Shown piece by piece: positions 45,121 through 54,562 of a DNA stretch of 64,000 nt. The stretch is taken from contig NZ_BLJO01000008.1 in the NCBI RefSeq assembly GCF_009932555.1, positions 244,644 through 308,643 of the forward strand. The letters run 5' to 3'. The first letter of the stretch is position 1; every line of letters starts with the position of its first letter. Source of the DNA: Steroidobacter agaridevorans. GTDB taxonomy: Bacteria > Pseudomonadota > Gammaproteobacteria > Steroidobacterales > Steroidobacteraceae. A program made the position numbers and the translations under genes. The notes beneath the pieces are model-generated. The model was not told where the DNA came from. It did no database searches and saw only the letters and a program-made list of their open reading frames with translations.

Positions 45121-46896
45121 ATGATGAACCGTCTGGTCGCTGCTGTTTCGCTGTTCCTTTGCCTGGCTGCCGGCGCGCTGGGGGCGGAGCGTTCCAGCGA
45201 TATATCGCTGATTCCCTGGCCGGCCAGCGTGGAGTCGCAGGGCGGCTCGTTGACGCTCGATTCACAGACCCAGATCGTCTACGGCGATGCGCGGGCGCGG
45301 GCTGTTGCGCACTACTTTGGTGAGCTGATCGAGCGCACGCGCGGTTTACGCCCCGTGATCGTTCAGGGGTCGGCCGGGGAGGCGCCGAAGCGATCCGTTG
45401 TCTTTGCATTGGGCGGTAGTCCGCCTGGCGCGGGGCCGGAAGCCTACCAGCTCGACGTTTCCTCCAAAGCTGCCCTGATCTCGGCGACGGATCCCCGTGG
45501 CTTGTTCAACGGTGCAGTGACGCTGTGGCAGCTGGCCACCCAGCAGTCGACGGTCGTGCAGGAGGTTCGTATTCCTGGCATCCGGATCGTCGACCAGCCG
45601 CGCATGCGCTGGCGCGGCCTGCTGCTGGATTCCGCGAGCCAGTACCAGTCGGTGGCGTTCATCAAGCGCTACATCGATTTCATGGCGCTCCACAAGCTCA
45701 ATGTCCTGCATTGGCATCTGGTCGGCGATCAGGCGTGGCGGCTGCAGATTCCGAAATATCCCAAGCTGACCGGCGGCCTGAGCTCTTATACGGCCGACGA
45801 TGTGCGCGAGGTGGTGGAGTACGCCGCGACTCGCAACGTGACGGTTGTGCCGGGGCTCGAGATGCCAGGGCATGCGACCGCCGCCGCCACGGCCTATCCG
45901 GCGCTGCGTGCGGCCGACTCGCCGGGCGCCGGCATGAATCTCTACAATGTCGAAGAAGAAACATTTGCGTTCTTCGATGCCGTGTTCGCGCACGTCGCCG
46001 CGCTGTTCCCGGGCGAATACATCCACATCGGCGCCGGCGACGTTCCCAAGGATCAATGGAAACAATCGACCAGCGTGCAGGCCCGCATGCGCGAGCTGGG
46101 CATCGTCAACGAAGTCCGGCTGCAGCGATATTTCTTCGAGCGCATCAGCGAGCTGACGCAGAAACATAAGCGGCGCATCGTCGGCTGGGACGCCATCTTC
46201 GGCGGCGGCGTGCCGGCGGACTCGATCATCATGACGGCGCGCGGCCTGGACGGTGCGCTGGGCGCGGTCGCGTCCGGTTATGAAGTGATCGTCTCGTCCG
46301 CGACGCTGCTGAGCCTCGATCGTCCGCAGAGTACGGCACCCAACGATCGCGGCAAGTCCGGCGAGATTCTCAGTCTGGGCGATGTGTACCGTTTCGATCC
46401 GGCGCCGGCGGCGTTGTCGGCGCAGGATCGCAGTCGTCTGATCGGCGTGCAGGCCAGCGTGTGGACCAGCACCGATGGCAACGAAGAAGCCATCGAGCAG
46501 ATGACGTTTCCTCGCGCGGCGGCCTTGGCGGAAATCGGCTGGACGCCGTCAGCGGAATTGCGCTGGCCCGATTTTCAACCGCGCATGGTTGCGATGCTGG
46601 GGCGCTATTCGCGTCTCGGCGTACGCTACAGCGATGCGGCGTTTCGCGTAATGGCGTTCAAACGCGGCGAATCGGGCGGACGCATCTCGGTCGAGCTCGC
46701 CAAGCAAGTGCCGCTCGGAGAGATTCGTTACACCACCAATGGCATGGAGCCGACCGCCAAGTCGTCGGCGTATACAGATGTGTTCCAGGTGCCGCGCGCG
46801 ACGGTGATCAAGGCGGCGGTGTTCTACAATGGTGACCCGCTGTCCCGGACCACCTCGATCGACGTCAACGCCGACATCGCGGGTGGTCCGATGTAG
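45121..46896 (+). CDS. GH20 beta-hexosaminidase homologue with altered active site
   Basis: 591 aa from ATG 45121, 6-7 nt after GGGAGG. Signal peptide, GH20b N-domain (about 25-150), a GH20 TIM barrel (to about 495) and a C-terminal beta domain (RYTTNGMEPTAKSSAY). The barrel is easy to recognise, yet the active-site places are replaced: LDSARH reads LDSASQ (Ser173 for Arg), LTDDQGW reads LVGDQAW, the catalytic GGDE reads GAGD (Gly306-Asp307 for Asp-Glu), GWDE reads GWDA, SWRG reads TARG, and WTE reads WTS. Normal hydrolysis is unlikely; sugar binding or another role is inferred. Confidence 0.85.
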   Translation: MMNRLVAAVSLFLCLAAGALGAERSSDISLIPWPASVESQGGSLTLDSQTQIVYGDARARAVAHYFGELIERTRGLRPVIVQGSAGEAPKRSVVFALGGSPPGAGPEAYQLDVSSKAALISATDPRGLFNGAVTLWQLATQQSTVVQEVRIPGIRIVDQPRMRWRGLLLDSASQYQSVAFIKRYIDFMALHKLNVLHWHLVGDQAWRLQIPKYPKLTGGLSSYTADDVREVVEYAATRNVTVVPGLEMPGHATAAATAYPALRAADSPGAGMNLYNVEEETFAFFDAVFAHVAALFPGEYIHIGAGDVPKDQWKQSTSVQARMRELGIVNEVRLQRYFFERISELTQKHKRRIVGWDAIFGGGVPADSIIMTARGLDGALGAVASGYEVIVSSATLLSLDRPQSTAPNDRGKSGEILSLGDVYRFDPAPAALSAQDRSRLIGVQASVWTSTDGNEEAIEQMTFPRAAALAEIGWTPSAELRWPDFQPRMVAMLGRYSRLGVRYSDAAFRVMAFKRGESGGRISVELAKQVPLGEIRYTTNGMEPTAKSSAYTDVFQVPRATVIKAAVFYNGDPLSRTTSIDVNADIAGGPM

Positions 46897-46914
46897 TCAT
46901 TCATCAGGCACCGG

Positions 46915-47418
46915 TCAGCCGGTGCCGTCCTGCTCCGCCGCCTGTGCGACAGACACGGCCGTCGACGTGGCGACGTCGGTGTTGTACATCACACGATAGA
47001 GCTTCCAGCCGTGGCCACGATTGCGCCACACGTGCATGTACTTGCCTGCCTCGACATCCGAGCCACGCCGTACATCGCGCACGCGATAGTGACCTTGCTC
47101 GATCGCGATGTCGTTGCGGATCAGGCTCATGTCGGCCTCGGTATTGAACGACACCACCGGCGTCATCTGATCCTTGAGAAACGCCGAGATGCCTTCGCGG
47201 CCGGTGATCGCCGGGCCATGCTCCGGCAGGATCTGAGCATCGTCATCGAACAACGCCACGGTGGCGTCGAGGTCGTCCGCGTTGAACGCCTGTTCGAACG
47301 ACTGGACGACGGATTTTGGCAACGATTCGCTGCGCGTGCTGCAGCCCCCCAGCGTGACGCTCATCGCGACAGCTCCGAGCGTCAGCATCGTTCCTGAGAA
47401 ATTAACTACTCTGTTCAT
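46915..47418 (-). CDS. SnoaL/DUF4440-type lipoprotein
   Basis: 167 aa from ATG 47418 (ATG 47424 possible), 9-10 nt after GGGGGA. Lipoprotein signal with lipobox LGGC. NTF2-like pattern: SFEQAFNADDLDATVALFDDDAQILPEHG, then ISAFLKDQM and a C-terminal MHVWRNRGHGWKLYRVMYN. This is the ketosteroid-isomerase-like fold; the ligand is unknown. It is the second protein of this kind in the window (see 17399). Convergent with the GH20-like gene, 18 bp between the stops. Confidence 0.85.
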   Translation of the reverse strand: MNRVVNFSGTMLTLGAVAMSVTLGGCSTRSESLPKSVVQSFEQAFNADDLDATVALFDDDAQILPEHGPAITGREGISAFLKDQMTPVVSFNTEADMSLIRNDIAIEQGHYRVRDVRRGSDVEAGKYMHVWRNRGHGWKLYRVMYNTDVATSTAVSVAQAAEQDGTG

Positions 47419-47686
47419 GGTCATCTTTCCCCCACTTCCTTCTGTCACCATGATGCGATCTCTCGCATCCACGAGTGCATCAATGTCACCCGCGAAGAAA
47501 AGAATATTCCCGTGTGAGGCAGGCGTCACCACCGGATATCCGATAGCGGCCCGGTCACACGGCTGCAAGATTCCTCTGCCGATCACTGCGCCTCGAAGTG
47601 TTTCGGGTTATTCTCAATACGTGGTTGCTGCGAACATCGTGGCATGGATGGCTCGAACGAATGTGCGCCGGCGGGAGGAGCAATTT

Positions 47687-48307
47687 ATGTCCTTGTACGG
47701 TCTGTTGGTTTTTTCCGCGATTTATATGCTGGCGGTCGCTACGCCGGGCCCAGGCGTCGCAGCCGTGATCGCGCGTTCGCTGGCGAAAGGCACTCGCGGC
47801 GCGCCGGCGTTCATCGCGGGCTTCCTGGTCGGCGATCTCATTTGGTTTGCATTTGCGGCAACGGGGCTTGCGGCGCTCGCTCAGAGCGCGCATGCGGTAT
47901 TCGTCGTGGTGAAGTACGCGGGCGCAGCATATTTGTTGTATCTCGCGTACAAGCTGTGGACCGCGCCCGCCGCGCCGGTCTCGGATGAGGGGCCTGATAT
48001 CGAGGTGGGCCAGAAACCGTTTCAGTTGTTCCTGGGTAGTCTGGCGCTGACGCTCGCCAATCCCAAGACCATGATTTTTTTCGTGGCGCTGTTGCCGACG
48101 GTCGTGCGGCTCGAAAAGCTGACTCTACTCGGCTTCGCCGAGATGGTCGTGGCGATTTCCATCCTGCTGCCGCTGACGTTGGGCGCCTATGTAGTGCTCG
48201 CGGCTCGCGCTCGCCGGGTCTTCAAGAGCGCGACGGCGGTACGCAGAATCAATCGTGGCACGGGGGCCGCGATGGCTTGCGCCGCCGTCGCTGTGGCTAC
48301 TCGTTAA
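47687..48307 (+). CDS. LysE/RhtB family exporter
   Basis: 206 aa from ATG 47687 with GGGAGGAG upstream; the longer frame upstream is not supported. Six hydrophobic segments and the family signature ATPGPGVAAVIARSLAKGTRGA near the start, then LALTLANPKTMIFF in the second half. It exports amino acids or related metabolites. Single gene; its stop interlocks by 4 bp (TTAA) with that of the TonB receptor. Confidence 0.92.
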   Translation: MSLYGLLVFSAIYMLAVATPGPGVAAVIARSLAKGTRGAPAFIAGFLVGDLIWFAFAATGLAALAQSAHAVFVVVKYAGAAYLLYLAYKLWTAPAAPVSDEGPDIEVGQKPFQLFLGSLALTLANPKTMIFFVALLPTVVRLEKLTLLGFAEMVVAISILLPLTLGAYVVLAARARRVFKSATAVRRINRGTGAAMACAAVAVATR

Positions 48308-50805
48308 AACGTGTAGTTGACTCTCCCATAGACGAAGCGGCCGGAGCGGCCGAACGGCGAGTAGTTCGAGAACGACTGCGTGCCGGTGAGATTGTTCTGC
48401 GGCGGCAGCGGATCGGGATACTCGTCGGTGATGTTGTCCGCGCCGAACGCGAGCTTGATGTGCTCGGTGATGGCGAGGCGCGCCTCCAGGTCCACCAGCG
48501 TCGTTGCCGACAAAGTGAAGTCCAGTGTCGGATTCGGGTCAGGCGACAGCACTTCGCCATAGCGGGTCGCGCGCAGCGTTGCTCCCCAGCCGCCGAGTGT
48601 CCAGTTGATCATTGCCGAGAACTTGTTCTCCGGCGTGCCTTCCTCGTAGCTCAATACGTTGAAGCGATTGAATAGGATGGGCGGCGTGGGCAGCGCCGAC
48701 AGCTGCGGGGTCGTCGGGACTTTAGTGACATCCGTGGAGTTGAAGTTGGCCGTGACCGTGAAGTCGAACCGCCCGGCGGCGTCCGTCGACCAGGGATAGC
48801 TCATCACGATGTCCACGCCCTCGGTGGTCGTATCGACGCCGTTGATGAAGAAGCGGCCGCCGCCGATGCCGACGAAACCGAGGCCGGTGAGATAGTTCAC
48901 GACGTCGGGGGATGTGAGGTTCTCCGACAGCACGATGCGATCTTCGATATCGATGCGATAGGCGTCGACCGTGATCGTCAGGTCGCCTAGGCGCGCGACT
49001 GCGCCCAGCGAGTAGTTCAACGACTCCTCCGCATCCAGCGGTTGCGCACCCAGCGCGATCGCCGCCGGGTTGTTCACCGGGAACGTCGCGATGTCGAACG
49101 GCAGCCCGCCGATGAAGTTGGTGGAGGTGGTCGAGAAGTACTGCTGCTGCAACGACGGCGCCTTGAAGCCGTTCTGCACCGAGGCGCGCATCGCGAACTG
49201 CGGAACGAAGTCATAGCGCAACGACAGCTTGCCCGCGAGGTTCTCGCCGAAGTCCGAATAGCTCTCGCCGCGCAACGCCACCGATGTCAGGAACTTCTCT
49301 GTGATGTTTGCTTCCAGGTCGATGTACGCGCCGACAGCGGTGCGGTCTTCGTCGACTTCGTTCTCGGGACGGAAGCCAGGAAACACTTGCGCGCCCGATT
49401 GGGTGGGGTTGCCGTTGGCCAGGCGGACGCCGCCGTTGAGATACGAGTTCGGCTCGCCGGCGTGAATGCTGAATGTTTCTCGCCGTGCTTCGACACCGAC
49501 GGCGATGTTGAGCGGCGAGGCGAGGCCGACGTCGACGGTGCGCACGCCGGAAACGTTCAATGTCAATTGATCGTAGTCGAAGCCGCCGGAATCGAACGTG
49601 GTCGGGCTGGCCGTGCCGAGCGAGCGGTTCAACGAGTTCCGCACCTCGTAATCCATTTCGTTGCGACCGTAGGTGAGCGAGGAGTCCATGTCCCATTCGC
49701 CGAGCCGCCAGCTCGTGCCGACAGCCGCGGAGATGTCGACGACATCCGGCGCGATCAATGGCAGGAAGCCGTCGGGATAGATCTGGATGGTGTTGCGATC
49801 GTCGCCCGCGATTCGATAGAAGCCTGCCGACACGGCGTCGCGATCCTGCCAGCTCGCCCAGCCGTAAATGCTCGCGCCGCTCGCCACTTCGTACTCGGCG
49901 TTGACGAACACCGTCTTCTGATCGAGCTCGGGCTCGCCGTACCAGGAGTTGTAGCGGTCGAAAGTCGCTTCACGCGGATCGTATGCGCCATTCACCAGCG
50001 GATACTGTCGACGCATGTCGTAACCGCCGCGCTCGGTGTGCTCCTGATCTTTATATTCGGCAGCGATGACCACCGAGCCGGTGGTGCCGATGGGCAAGCC
50101 TTTCCAGGCAGACACCGTCAAGGTCTCGCCATCGGACATATCGCGGCTGCGCCTCGGCGGTGAGGAGAAGTTCGCGCCAGGGGGATTGGTGGGCGGACTG
50201 CCCACGAGGACGTCATAACTGGTCTCGCGCCATCCATAAATGACACCGGCATCGCCACCCTCGTTGTCGGTGCGCAGTCGCAGGTTGATCACGCCGGCGA
50301 TCGCGTCCGAGCCGTATTGCGCCGATGCGCCATCTCGGAGCACTTCGACGGACTGGATGATCGCGTTCGGAATGGTGTTCAGGTCGACCGCCGTCGAGCC
50401 GCGACCGATGCTGTTGTTGATGTTGATCAACGCGGACTGATGCCGGCGCTTGCCGTTCACCAGCACCAATGTTTGATCCGGCGCGAGGCCGCGCAACGTC
50501 GCTGGACGCACCGTATCGGTGCCGTCGTTCAGTCCGGGGCGCGGAAAGTTGAACGAAGGCACGGTGACCGAGAGCGCCTGACTCACTTCGGAGACACCCA
50601 GATTTTGCAATTGCTCGCCGCTCACGACGTCGACCGGGACCGCGGTGTCCAGGGCCGAACGATTCGCGACGCGAGTGCCGGTGACGATGACCTGTTCGAT
50701 CTCTTTATTGCCTTCGCCAGCGGTCTGCGCCATCGCGGGCGCCGTCATCAGTAACAGGGGCAGGCTGGCGGCCAAACGCAAGGAGCCGGAAGCATTGTTG
50801 TTCAT
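48304..50805 (-). CDS. TonB-dependent receptor
   Basis: 833 aa with a signal peptide (1-26), TonB-box-like IEQVIVTGTR, a plug domain (about 50-165, with RGLAPDQTLVLVNGKRRH and LRDGASAQYGSDAIAGVINL) and a 22-strand barrel ending RFVYGRVNYTF. GGAG is 6 nt before the ATG. It imports a large substrate across the outer membrane with TonB energy; the type is common in Steroidobacter- and Xanthomonas-like genomes. No iron-uptake neighbours; substrate unknown. Confidence 0.95.
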   Translation of the reverse strand: MNNNASGSLRLAASLPLLLMTAPAMAQTAGEGNKEIEQVIVTGTRVANRSALDTAVPVDVVSGEQLQNLGVSEVSQALSVTVPSFNFPRPGLNDGTDTVRPATLRGLAPDQTLVLVNGKRRHQSALININNSIGRGSTAVDLNTIPNAIIQSVEVLRDGASAQYGSDAIAGVINLRLRTDNEGGDAGVIYGWRETSYDVLVGSPPTNPPGANFSSPPRRSRDMSDGETLTVSAWKGLPIGTTGSVVIAAEYKDQEHTERGGYDMRRQYPLVNGAYDPREATFDRYNSWYGEPELDQKTVFVNAEYEVASGASIYGWASWQDRDAVSAGFYRIAGDDRNTIQIYPDGFLPLIAPDVVDISAAVGTSWRLGEWDMDSSLTYGRNEMDYEVRNSLNRSLGTASPTTFDSGGFDYDQLTLNVSGVRTVDVGLASPLNIAVGVEARRETFSIHAGEPNSYLNGGVRLANGNPTQSGAQVFPGFRPENEVDEDRTAVGAYIDLEANITEKFLTSVALRGESYSDFGENLAGKLSLRYDFVPQFAMRASVQNGFKAPSLQQQYFSTTSTNFIGGLPFDIATFPVNNPAAIALGAQPLDAEESLNYSLGAVARLGDLTITVDAYRIDIEDRIVLSENLTSPDVVNYLTGLGFVGIGGGRFFINGVDTTTEGVDIVMSYPWSTDAAGRFDFTVTANFNSTDVTKVPTTPQLSALPTPPILFNRFNVLSYEEGTPENKFSAMINWTLGGWGATLRATRYGEVLSPDPNPTLDFTLSATTLVDLEARLAITEHIKLAFGADNITDEYPDPLPPQNNLTGTQSFSNYSPFGRSGRFVYGRVNYTF

Positions 50806-50950
50806 GAGTAACTCCGGAACGACTGAGGCCAGGGCAGCATGTAATACGCTTGTGATGAAATGGCAACGGGTATGTTGCTTTGCGCGCTCGGCGCCACAGC
50901 CGGCGTCGTTCAGAAATAACCGGGCCGGCCCTGGAACGAATCTATGTGCT

Positions 50951-51000
50951 CATGCATTTGCATGCGTTACGTATAACTTTTGCAAATGCGTTTGTAACAA
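50951..51000 (+). promoter_or_regulatory. Promoter with repeated TTTGCA motif before the epimerase gene
   Basis: A palindrome CATGCATTTGCATG (50951-50964) overlaps one copy of TTTGCATGCGTTAC. A second copy, TTTGCAAATGCGTTTGTAAC, follows at about 50979-50998. A -10-like TATAAC (50972-50977) stands between them. The arrangement suggests a repressor or activator site for the divergent TonB receptor and epimerase genes; the protein is unknown. Confidence 0.4.
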
Positions 51001-51013
51001 TATCGGCGGATGT

Positions 51014-52078
51014 ATGCGGATTTTCGTGACTGGCGCCACGGGTTTCATTGGGGCGCATTTCGTCGAGCGGGCGGTGGCGGAAGGCCATGAAGTCATCGGC
51101 CTGTATCGCAGCGACGGAGCCAAACATCGAGCGGTGATAGAGCGGTTACGCGCGCACGGCGCATCGCTGCGGCGAGGGGACGTCCTGAAGCCCGAGTCGT
51201 TTGCCGACATGGTGAAAGGCTCGGACAGCGTCTGCCACTTTGCCGCCGCGTTCCGCGAGTCCGGCGCCGACGAAAGTTATTTCAGGCGAATGAATGTCGA
51301 GGGCACGTCGAATGTGGCGCGCGCCGCGGCTGCGGCTGGAGTCAAACGCTTCGTCCAGTGCGGGACTGCCGGCATCTATGGCCAGCGCGTCGCCGGCACC
51401 ATCGACGAGAGCACGCCGATCCGGCCCTGGAACAGTTACGAGCGCAGCAAGCTCGCTGCGGACGAGCAGGTGCGGGACATCGCGACCTCGGCTGGCATGG
51501 AGTACGTCATTCTCCGCCCCACGGCCGTCTACGGGCCGCGCGATGAGCGATTGTTGAAACTGTTCCGCTCAGTGCAGAAAGGACGGTTCCCGCTGTTCGG
51601 GCCGGGCGAGGGGCGGCGGCACATGATCTATGTGACCGATCTGGCCGATGCCTTCCTGCGGGCGTGCACGGCGCCGATGGCTGCGAATCAGGAATTGATC
51701 GTCGCCGGACCGAAGGCCGTGCCGCTGCGCGAAATGTTGGAAACAATTGCGCAGGCCGCGAACCGACCCGTGTTCGGTCCTCGCCTGCCGCTGAAGCCGA
51801 TGCTGGCGCTGGCGGCCGTCGTCGAAGACACCTGCAAGGTGCTCAACATCAATCCGCCGATCTATCGCCGTCGGATGGATTTCTACTTGAACGATGCCGC
51901 GTTCGATTCGCGTCAGGCGCAAGCCGTGCTGGGCTGGCAGCCCAAGGTGGATCTCGCCGAGGGTTTTGCCGCAACGCTAAGCGCGTTGCGGCAAGAAAGA
52001 GGAAGCGCCGCCGTCAACGCGGTGGCGCAGGCTTTCGCATTCCTCACATTGATCACGATGTTCGCGACCGACCCTTGA
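51014..52078 (+). CDS. NAD-dependent epimerase/dehydratase (SDR)
   Basis: 354 aa from ATG 51014. Rossmann motif GATGFIGAHF at the N-terminus and the catalytic YERSK (about 143-147), with Thr in CGTAGIYG. Extended SDR length. A C-terminal part with RRRMDFYLNDAAFDS and a final hydrophobic segment follows, as in the UDP-glucose-4-epimerase-like or dihydroflavonol-reductase-like groups. The substrate is unknown. The next gene is convergent, with 3 bp between the stops. Confidence 0.9.
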   Translation: MRIFVTGATGFIGAHFVERAVAEGHEVIGLYRSDGAKHRAVIERLRAHGASLRRGDVLKPESFADMVKGSDSVCHFAAAFRESGADESYFRRMNVEGTSNVARAAAAAGVKRFVQCGTAGIYGQRVAGTIDESTPIRPWNSYERSKLAADEQVRDIATSAGMEYVILRPTAVYGPRDERLLKLFRSVQKGRFPLFGPGEGRRHMIYVTDLADAFLRACTAPMAANQELIVAGPKAVPLREMLETIAQAANRPVFGPRLPLKPMLALAAVVEDTCKVLNINPPIYRRRMDFYLNDAAFDSRQAQAVLGWQPKVDLAEGFAATLSALRQERGSAAVNAVAQAFAFLTLITMFATDP

Positions 52079-52081
52079 TCG

Positions 52082-53377
52082 CTACTGTTGAGGCAGCAGC
52101 GACTGATACACGATGCTCGCGAACTTCTCACGGAAGTCGGTGCCGTTCGGCATGAGCTGAATCATCAGCACGACGACCAGGCCCGAGGTGGGATCGACCC
52201 GATAATTGGTCCCGTACGCGCCGCCCCAGCCGAACGCGCCGGGCGCTTCCAGGCCGCTGGCGCCGAACCGTTCGACCGTTTCGAAGCCGAAGCCGAATCC
52301 CATATCGGGTTTGTTGTAGATGTCGCCGATTTGATTGGTGGTCATCAAGGCGACGCTGCGAGGTGAAAGAATGCGCGCGTTGCCAAGCGCGCCGCCATTG
52401 CGGAGCGCCTCGAGGAAGCGCGCATAGTCTGCGGCGGTCGAGAGCAGGCCGGCGCCGCCAGCGAAACTGCGGCGAGGTCCGTCCACATAATGGCCTTGTC
52501 CCTTGGCATCGTTTGCGGAGCGCGCGATCTTGCCATTCGTGCCCGTGCCGTACACGGCGGCCAGCCGGCTGCGCTGCTCCTTCGGCAAGAAGAAGTTCGT
52601 GTCCTTCATACCCAGCGGCTGAGTGATGTTCTTGCGCAGATATTCATCCAGCGCCATGCCCGAGGCGCGCTCGACGACACAGCCGAGAATGTCGGTGTTG
52701 TAGCCGTAGACCCAGGCTTCGCCCGGCTGCGCGACGAACGGCAGCGAGCCGAGTTTCTCCATGCTGGTGCAGATCGGCTCATTCTTATCGGCGGTGTACC
52801 AGCCCATGCCCGCGGCGGGTCCGAGGCCTTTCTCCTTGTAGAGCGCGGCGATTTCCGGGTTGGTGCCGTAAGAGATGCCGGCGGTGTGAGTCAACAGATC
52901 GCGCAGTGTGATGGGCCGCTTCGCGGGCACGGCGCTGCCGTTCACCATTACCGTGGTCCTGGCGAATTCGGGGATGTACTTGCTGACCGGATCGGTGACC
53001 ACGAGCTTGCCCTGTTCCTGCAATTGCAGGACGGCGGCGCTGGTGAGCGCCTTGGTCTGGGAGGCGATCCGGAAGATGGTGTCGGTGCTCATGCGCGTGC
53101 CGGCTTCCTTGTCGGCCCAGCCGGCGGCGTGCTGGTACACGAGCTGGCCGTTCTGCAGGACCAGGGCGACCGCGCCGGCGATCAGGTTCTCGTCCACATA
53201 CTGTTGCATCAACGTATCGATGCGGGCCAGGCGCTCTTTGGAGACGCTGGTGGCGGCGCTGACCTGCGAGCGTGCGCCGTTGAGCGCGTTCCAGCTTTCT
53301 GTTTGCGGGGTTTCCGCGAAGCTGGCGCTGCCGAGCAGGGCTGCCAGCAATGTTGTCGTTATCAGTCGCGTGCGCAT
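52082..53377 (-). CDS. Secreted serine hydrolase (class C beta-lactamase family)
   Basis: 431 aa with a signal peptide (1-20). Motifs: IASQTKA (Ser-x-x-Lys nucleophile), YGYN (the Tyr-x-Asn pair) and GWGGAYG in place of KTG. Lack of the KTG Lys and the family look suggest an esterase or peptidase of the EstB type, not a true beta-lactamase. AAGGAT lies before the ATG. The DUF4394 transcript upstream on this strand ends at a terminator, so this gene has its own promoter. Confidence 0.9.
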   Translation of the reverse strand: MRTRLITTTLLAALLGSASFAETPQTESWNALNGARSQVSAATSVSKERLARIDTLMQQYVDENLIAGAVALVLQNGQLVYQHAAGWADKEAGTRMSTDTIFRIASQTKALTSAAVLQLQEQGKLVVTDPVSKYIPEFARTTVMVNGSAVPAKRPITLRDLLTHTAGISYGTNPEIAALYKEKGLGPAAGMGWYTADKNEPICTSMEKLGSLPFVAQPGEAWVYGYNTDILGCVVERASGMALDEYLRKNITQPLGMKDTNFFLPKEQRSRLAAVYGTGTNGKIARSANDAKGQGHYVDGPRRSFAGGAGLLSTAADYARFLEALRNGGALGNARILSPRSVALMTTNQIGDIYNKPDMGFGFGFETVERFGASGLEAPGAFGWGGAYGTNYRVDPTSGLVVVLMIQLMPNGTDFREKFASIVYQSLLPQQ

Positions 53378-53455
53378 CGAGGATCCTTGTTGCTGCCCGA
53401 AAATGAACGGACCGCAATGATCCTACTAATGCCATCTATAAAAAAAGGGCCACTC

Positions 53456-53494
53456 CTAAAAAAGAGCCACCGCCGCGAGCCCCGCGACGATGGC
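53456..53494 (-). terminator. Intrinsic terminator of the DUF4394 gene
   Basis: Read on the minus strand, a 12-bp stem with two G-U pairs (arms at 53483-53494 and 53466-53477) and a 5-nt loop is followed by CTCTTTTTT. It lies 85 bp after the stop at 53579. Confidence 0.75.
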
Positions 53495-53578
53495 TTCCGG
53501 GAAAACGAAGATTGTCAGTGGCCCAAATTCGCGTTGGCGTCCGGGCCTGGATTCACCAGAGGTTTGCAGTCCGCACAG

Positions 53579-54562
53579 TTACCGGCGCGGCACCACCGCG
53601 ATGTCGAACACGCCGCCAGTGATCGGCGCGGTCGAGCCCGGCAGCGGCGCCGGCTGGCCGCGCTTCACGACCACCTTCTGCGTTCTGCCCAGAGGCAGGT
53701 TCGGATCGATCTGCGTCAGATCGATGGAGAACAGCAGGCGCGTGGTCTGGCCGACCAGGAAGTTGTTGCCGTACGCATCGGTGTAGATGTCGAAATCGGT
53801 GGTCGGCGACATGTTCAGGGCATTGCCGTACTCATCGACGAACGAGCCGATGGTCTGCAACAGGCCCGCGCCGGTGTTGGAGCTGCCGGTGGCGTTCTTG
53901 CCGGAGATGGTGACCAGCGTGTCCAGGTCGTGATCGACCAGATAGAACAACGTCGCGGTCGCGCCGTTGAAGTTGTTGTTGTACGCGCCGCCGACGATCT
54001 CCGGATCCTTGCCGAAGTTCACGTCGCCCTGCGCATAAGTGAATTTGGTCTGGACCGCGGTTGTGTTCAGGTTGCCGCCGTTGGCGTCGTTCACGACCGC
54101 GATGTTCTGGTCGTTGCTGCCAGTGATGCGCAACGCGTTCAACACCGGGTTGAAATCGACCAACGCGCCGAAGCCGCCGCTGAAGCGCGGATTGACCTGG
54201 CTGACCTTGGTGCTCGCGCCGAAGTAACGCGACGTGAGATTGATGGTGTACAGGCCGCCGCGATCGGTCAGGCCGTACAGCTGACCGTCGGCGGGACGGA
54301 AGTCGATGCCGATCAGATTGCCGCCGTCGGAGACGTCGACGCGGCCGCCGCGCACATACGAAGTGGCGCCGGGCTTGAGGATGTACAGCGAGTTGTCGCT
54401 GGTCAGCGCATACAGGCTCGAGTTGGGCAACGTAACGCCTTTCGCGACGCCGCTCGTCGGCACGACGCTGGTTTGCGTTTGCGCGTTGACGATCGTTACG
54501 CCGAGCAGCGTGGTGGCGATCGCCACCGCGGCCCATGCCGCTGAAGTTCTCGTCGATCTCAT
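53579..54562 (-). CDS. DUF4394 secreted protein
   Basis: 327 aa with a signal peptide (1-27). The pattern LYALTSDNSLYILKPG, LIGIDFRPADGQLYGLT and GALVDFNPVLNALRITGSNDQN is that of DUF4394, a beta-propeller-like domain of unknown role. GGAAG is before the ATG. A terminator follows it. The 254 bp upstream separate it from the divergent aldo/keto reductase gene and hold both promoters, none strong by eye. Confidence 0.88.
   Translation of the reverse strand: MRSTRTSAAWAAVAIATTLLGVTIVNAQTQTSVVPTSGVAKGVTLPNSSLYALTSDNSLYILKPGATSYVRGGRVDVSDGGNLIGIDFRPADGQLYGLTDRGGLYTINLTSRYFGASTKVSQVNPRFSGGFGALVDFNPVLNALRITGSNDQNIAVVNDANGGNLNTTAVQTKFTYAQGDVNFGKDPEIVGGAYNNNFNGATATLFYLVDHDLDTLVTISGKNATGSSNTGAGLLQTIGSFVDEYGNALNMSPTTDFDIYTDAYGNNFLVGQTTRLLFSIDLTQIDPNLPLGRTQKVVVKRGQPAPLPGSTAPITGGVFDIAVVPRR

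Noticed and set aside
52490-54544. 684-codon plus-strand frame across the serine hydrolase and DUF4394 genes
   Set aside because: It spans two unrelated minus-strand genes and their terminator, and shows no ribosome site or domain.
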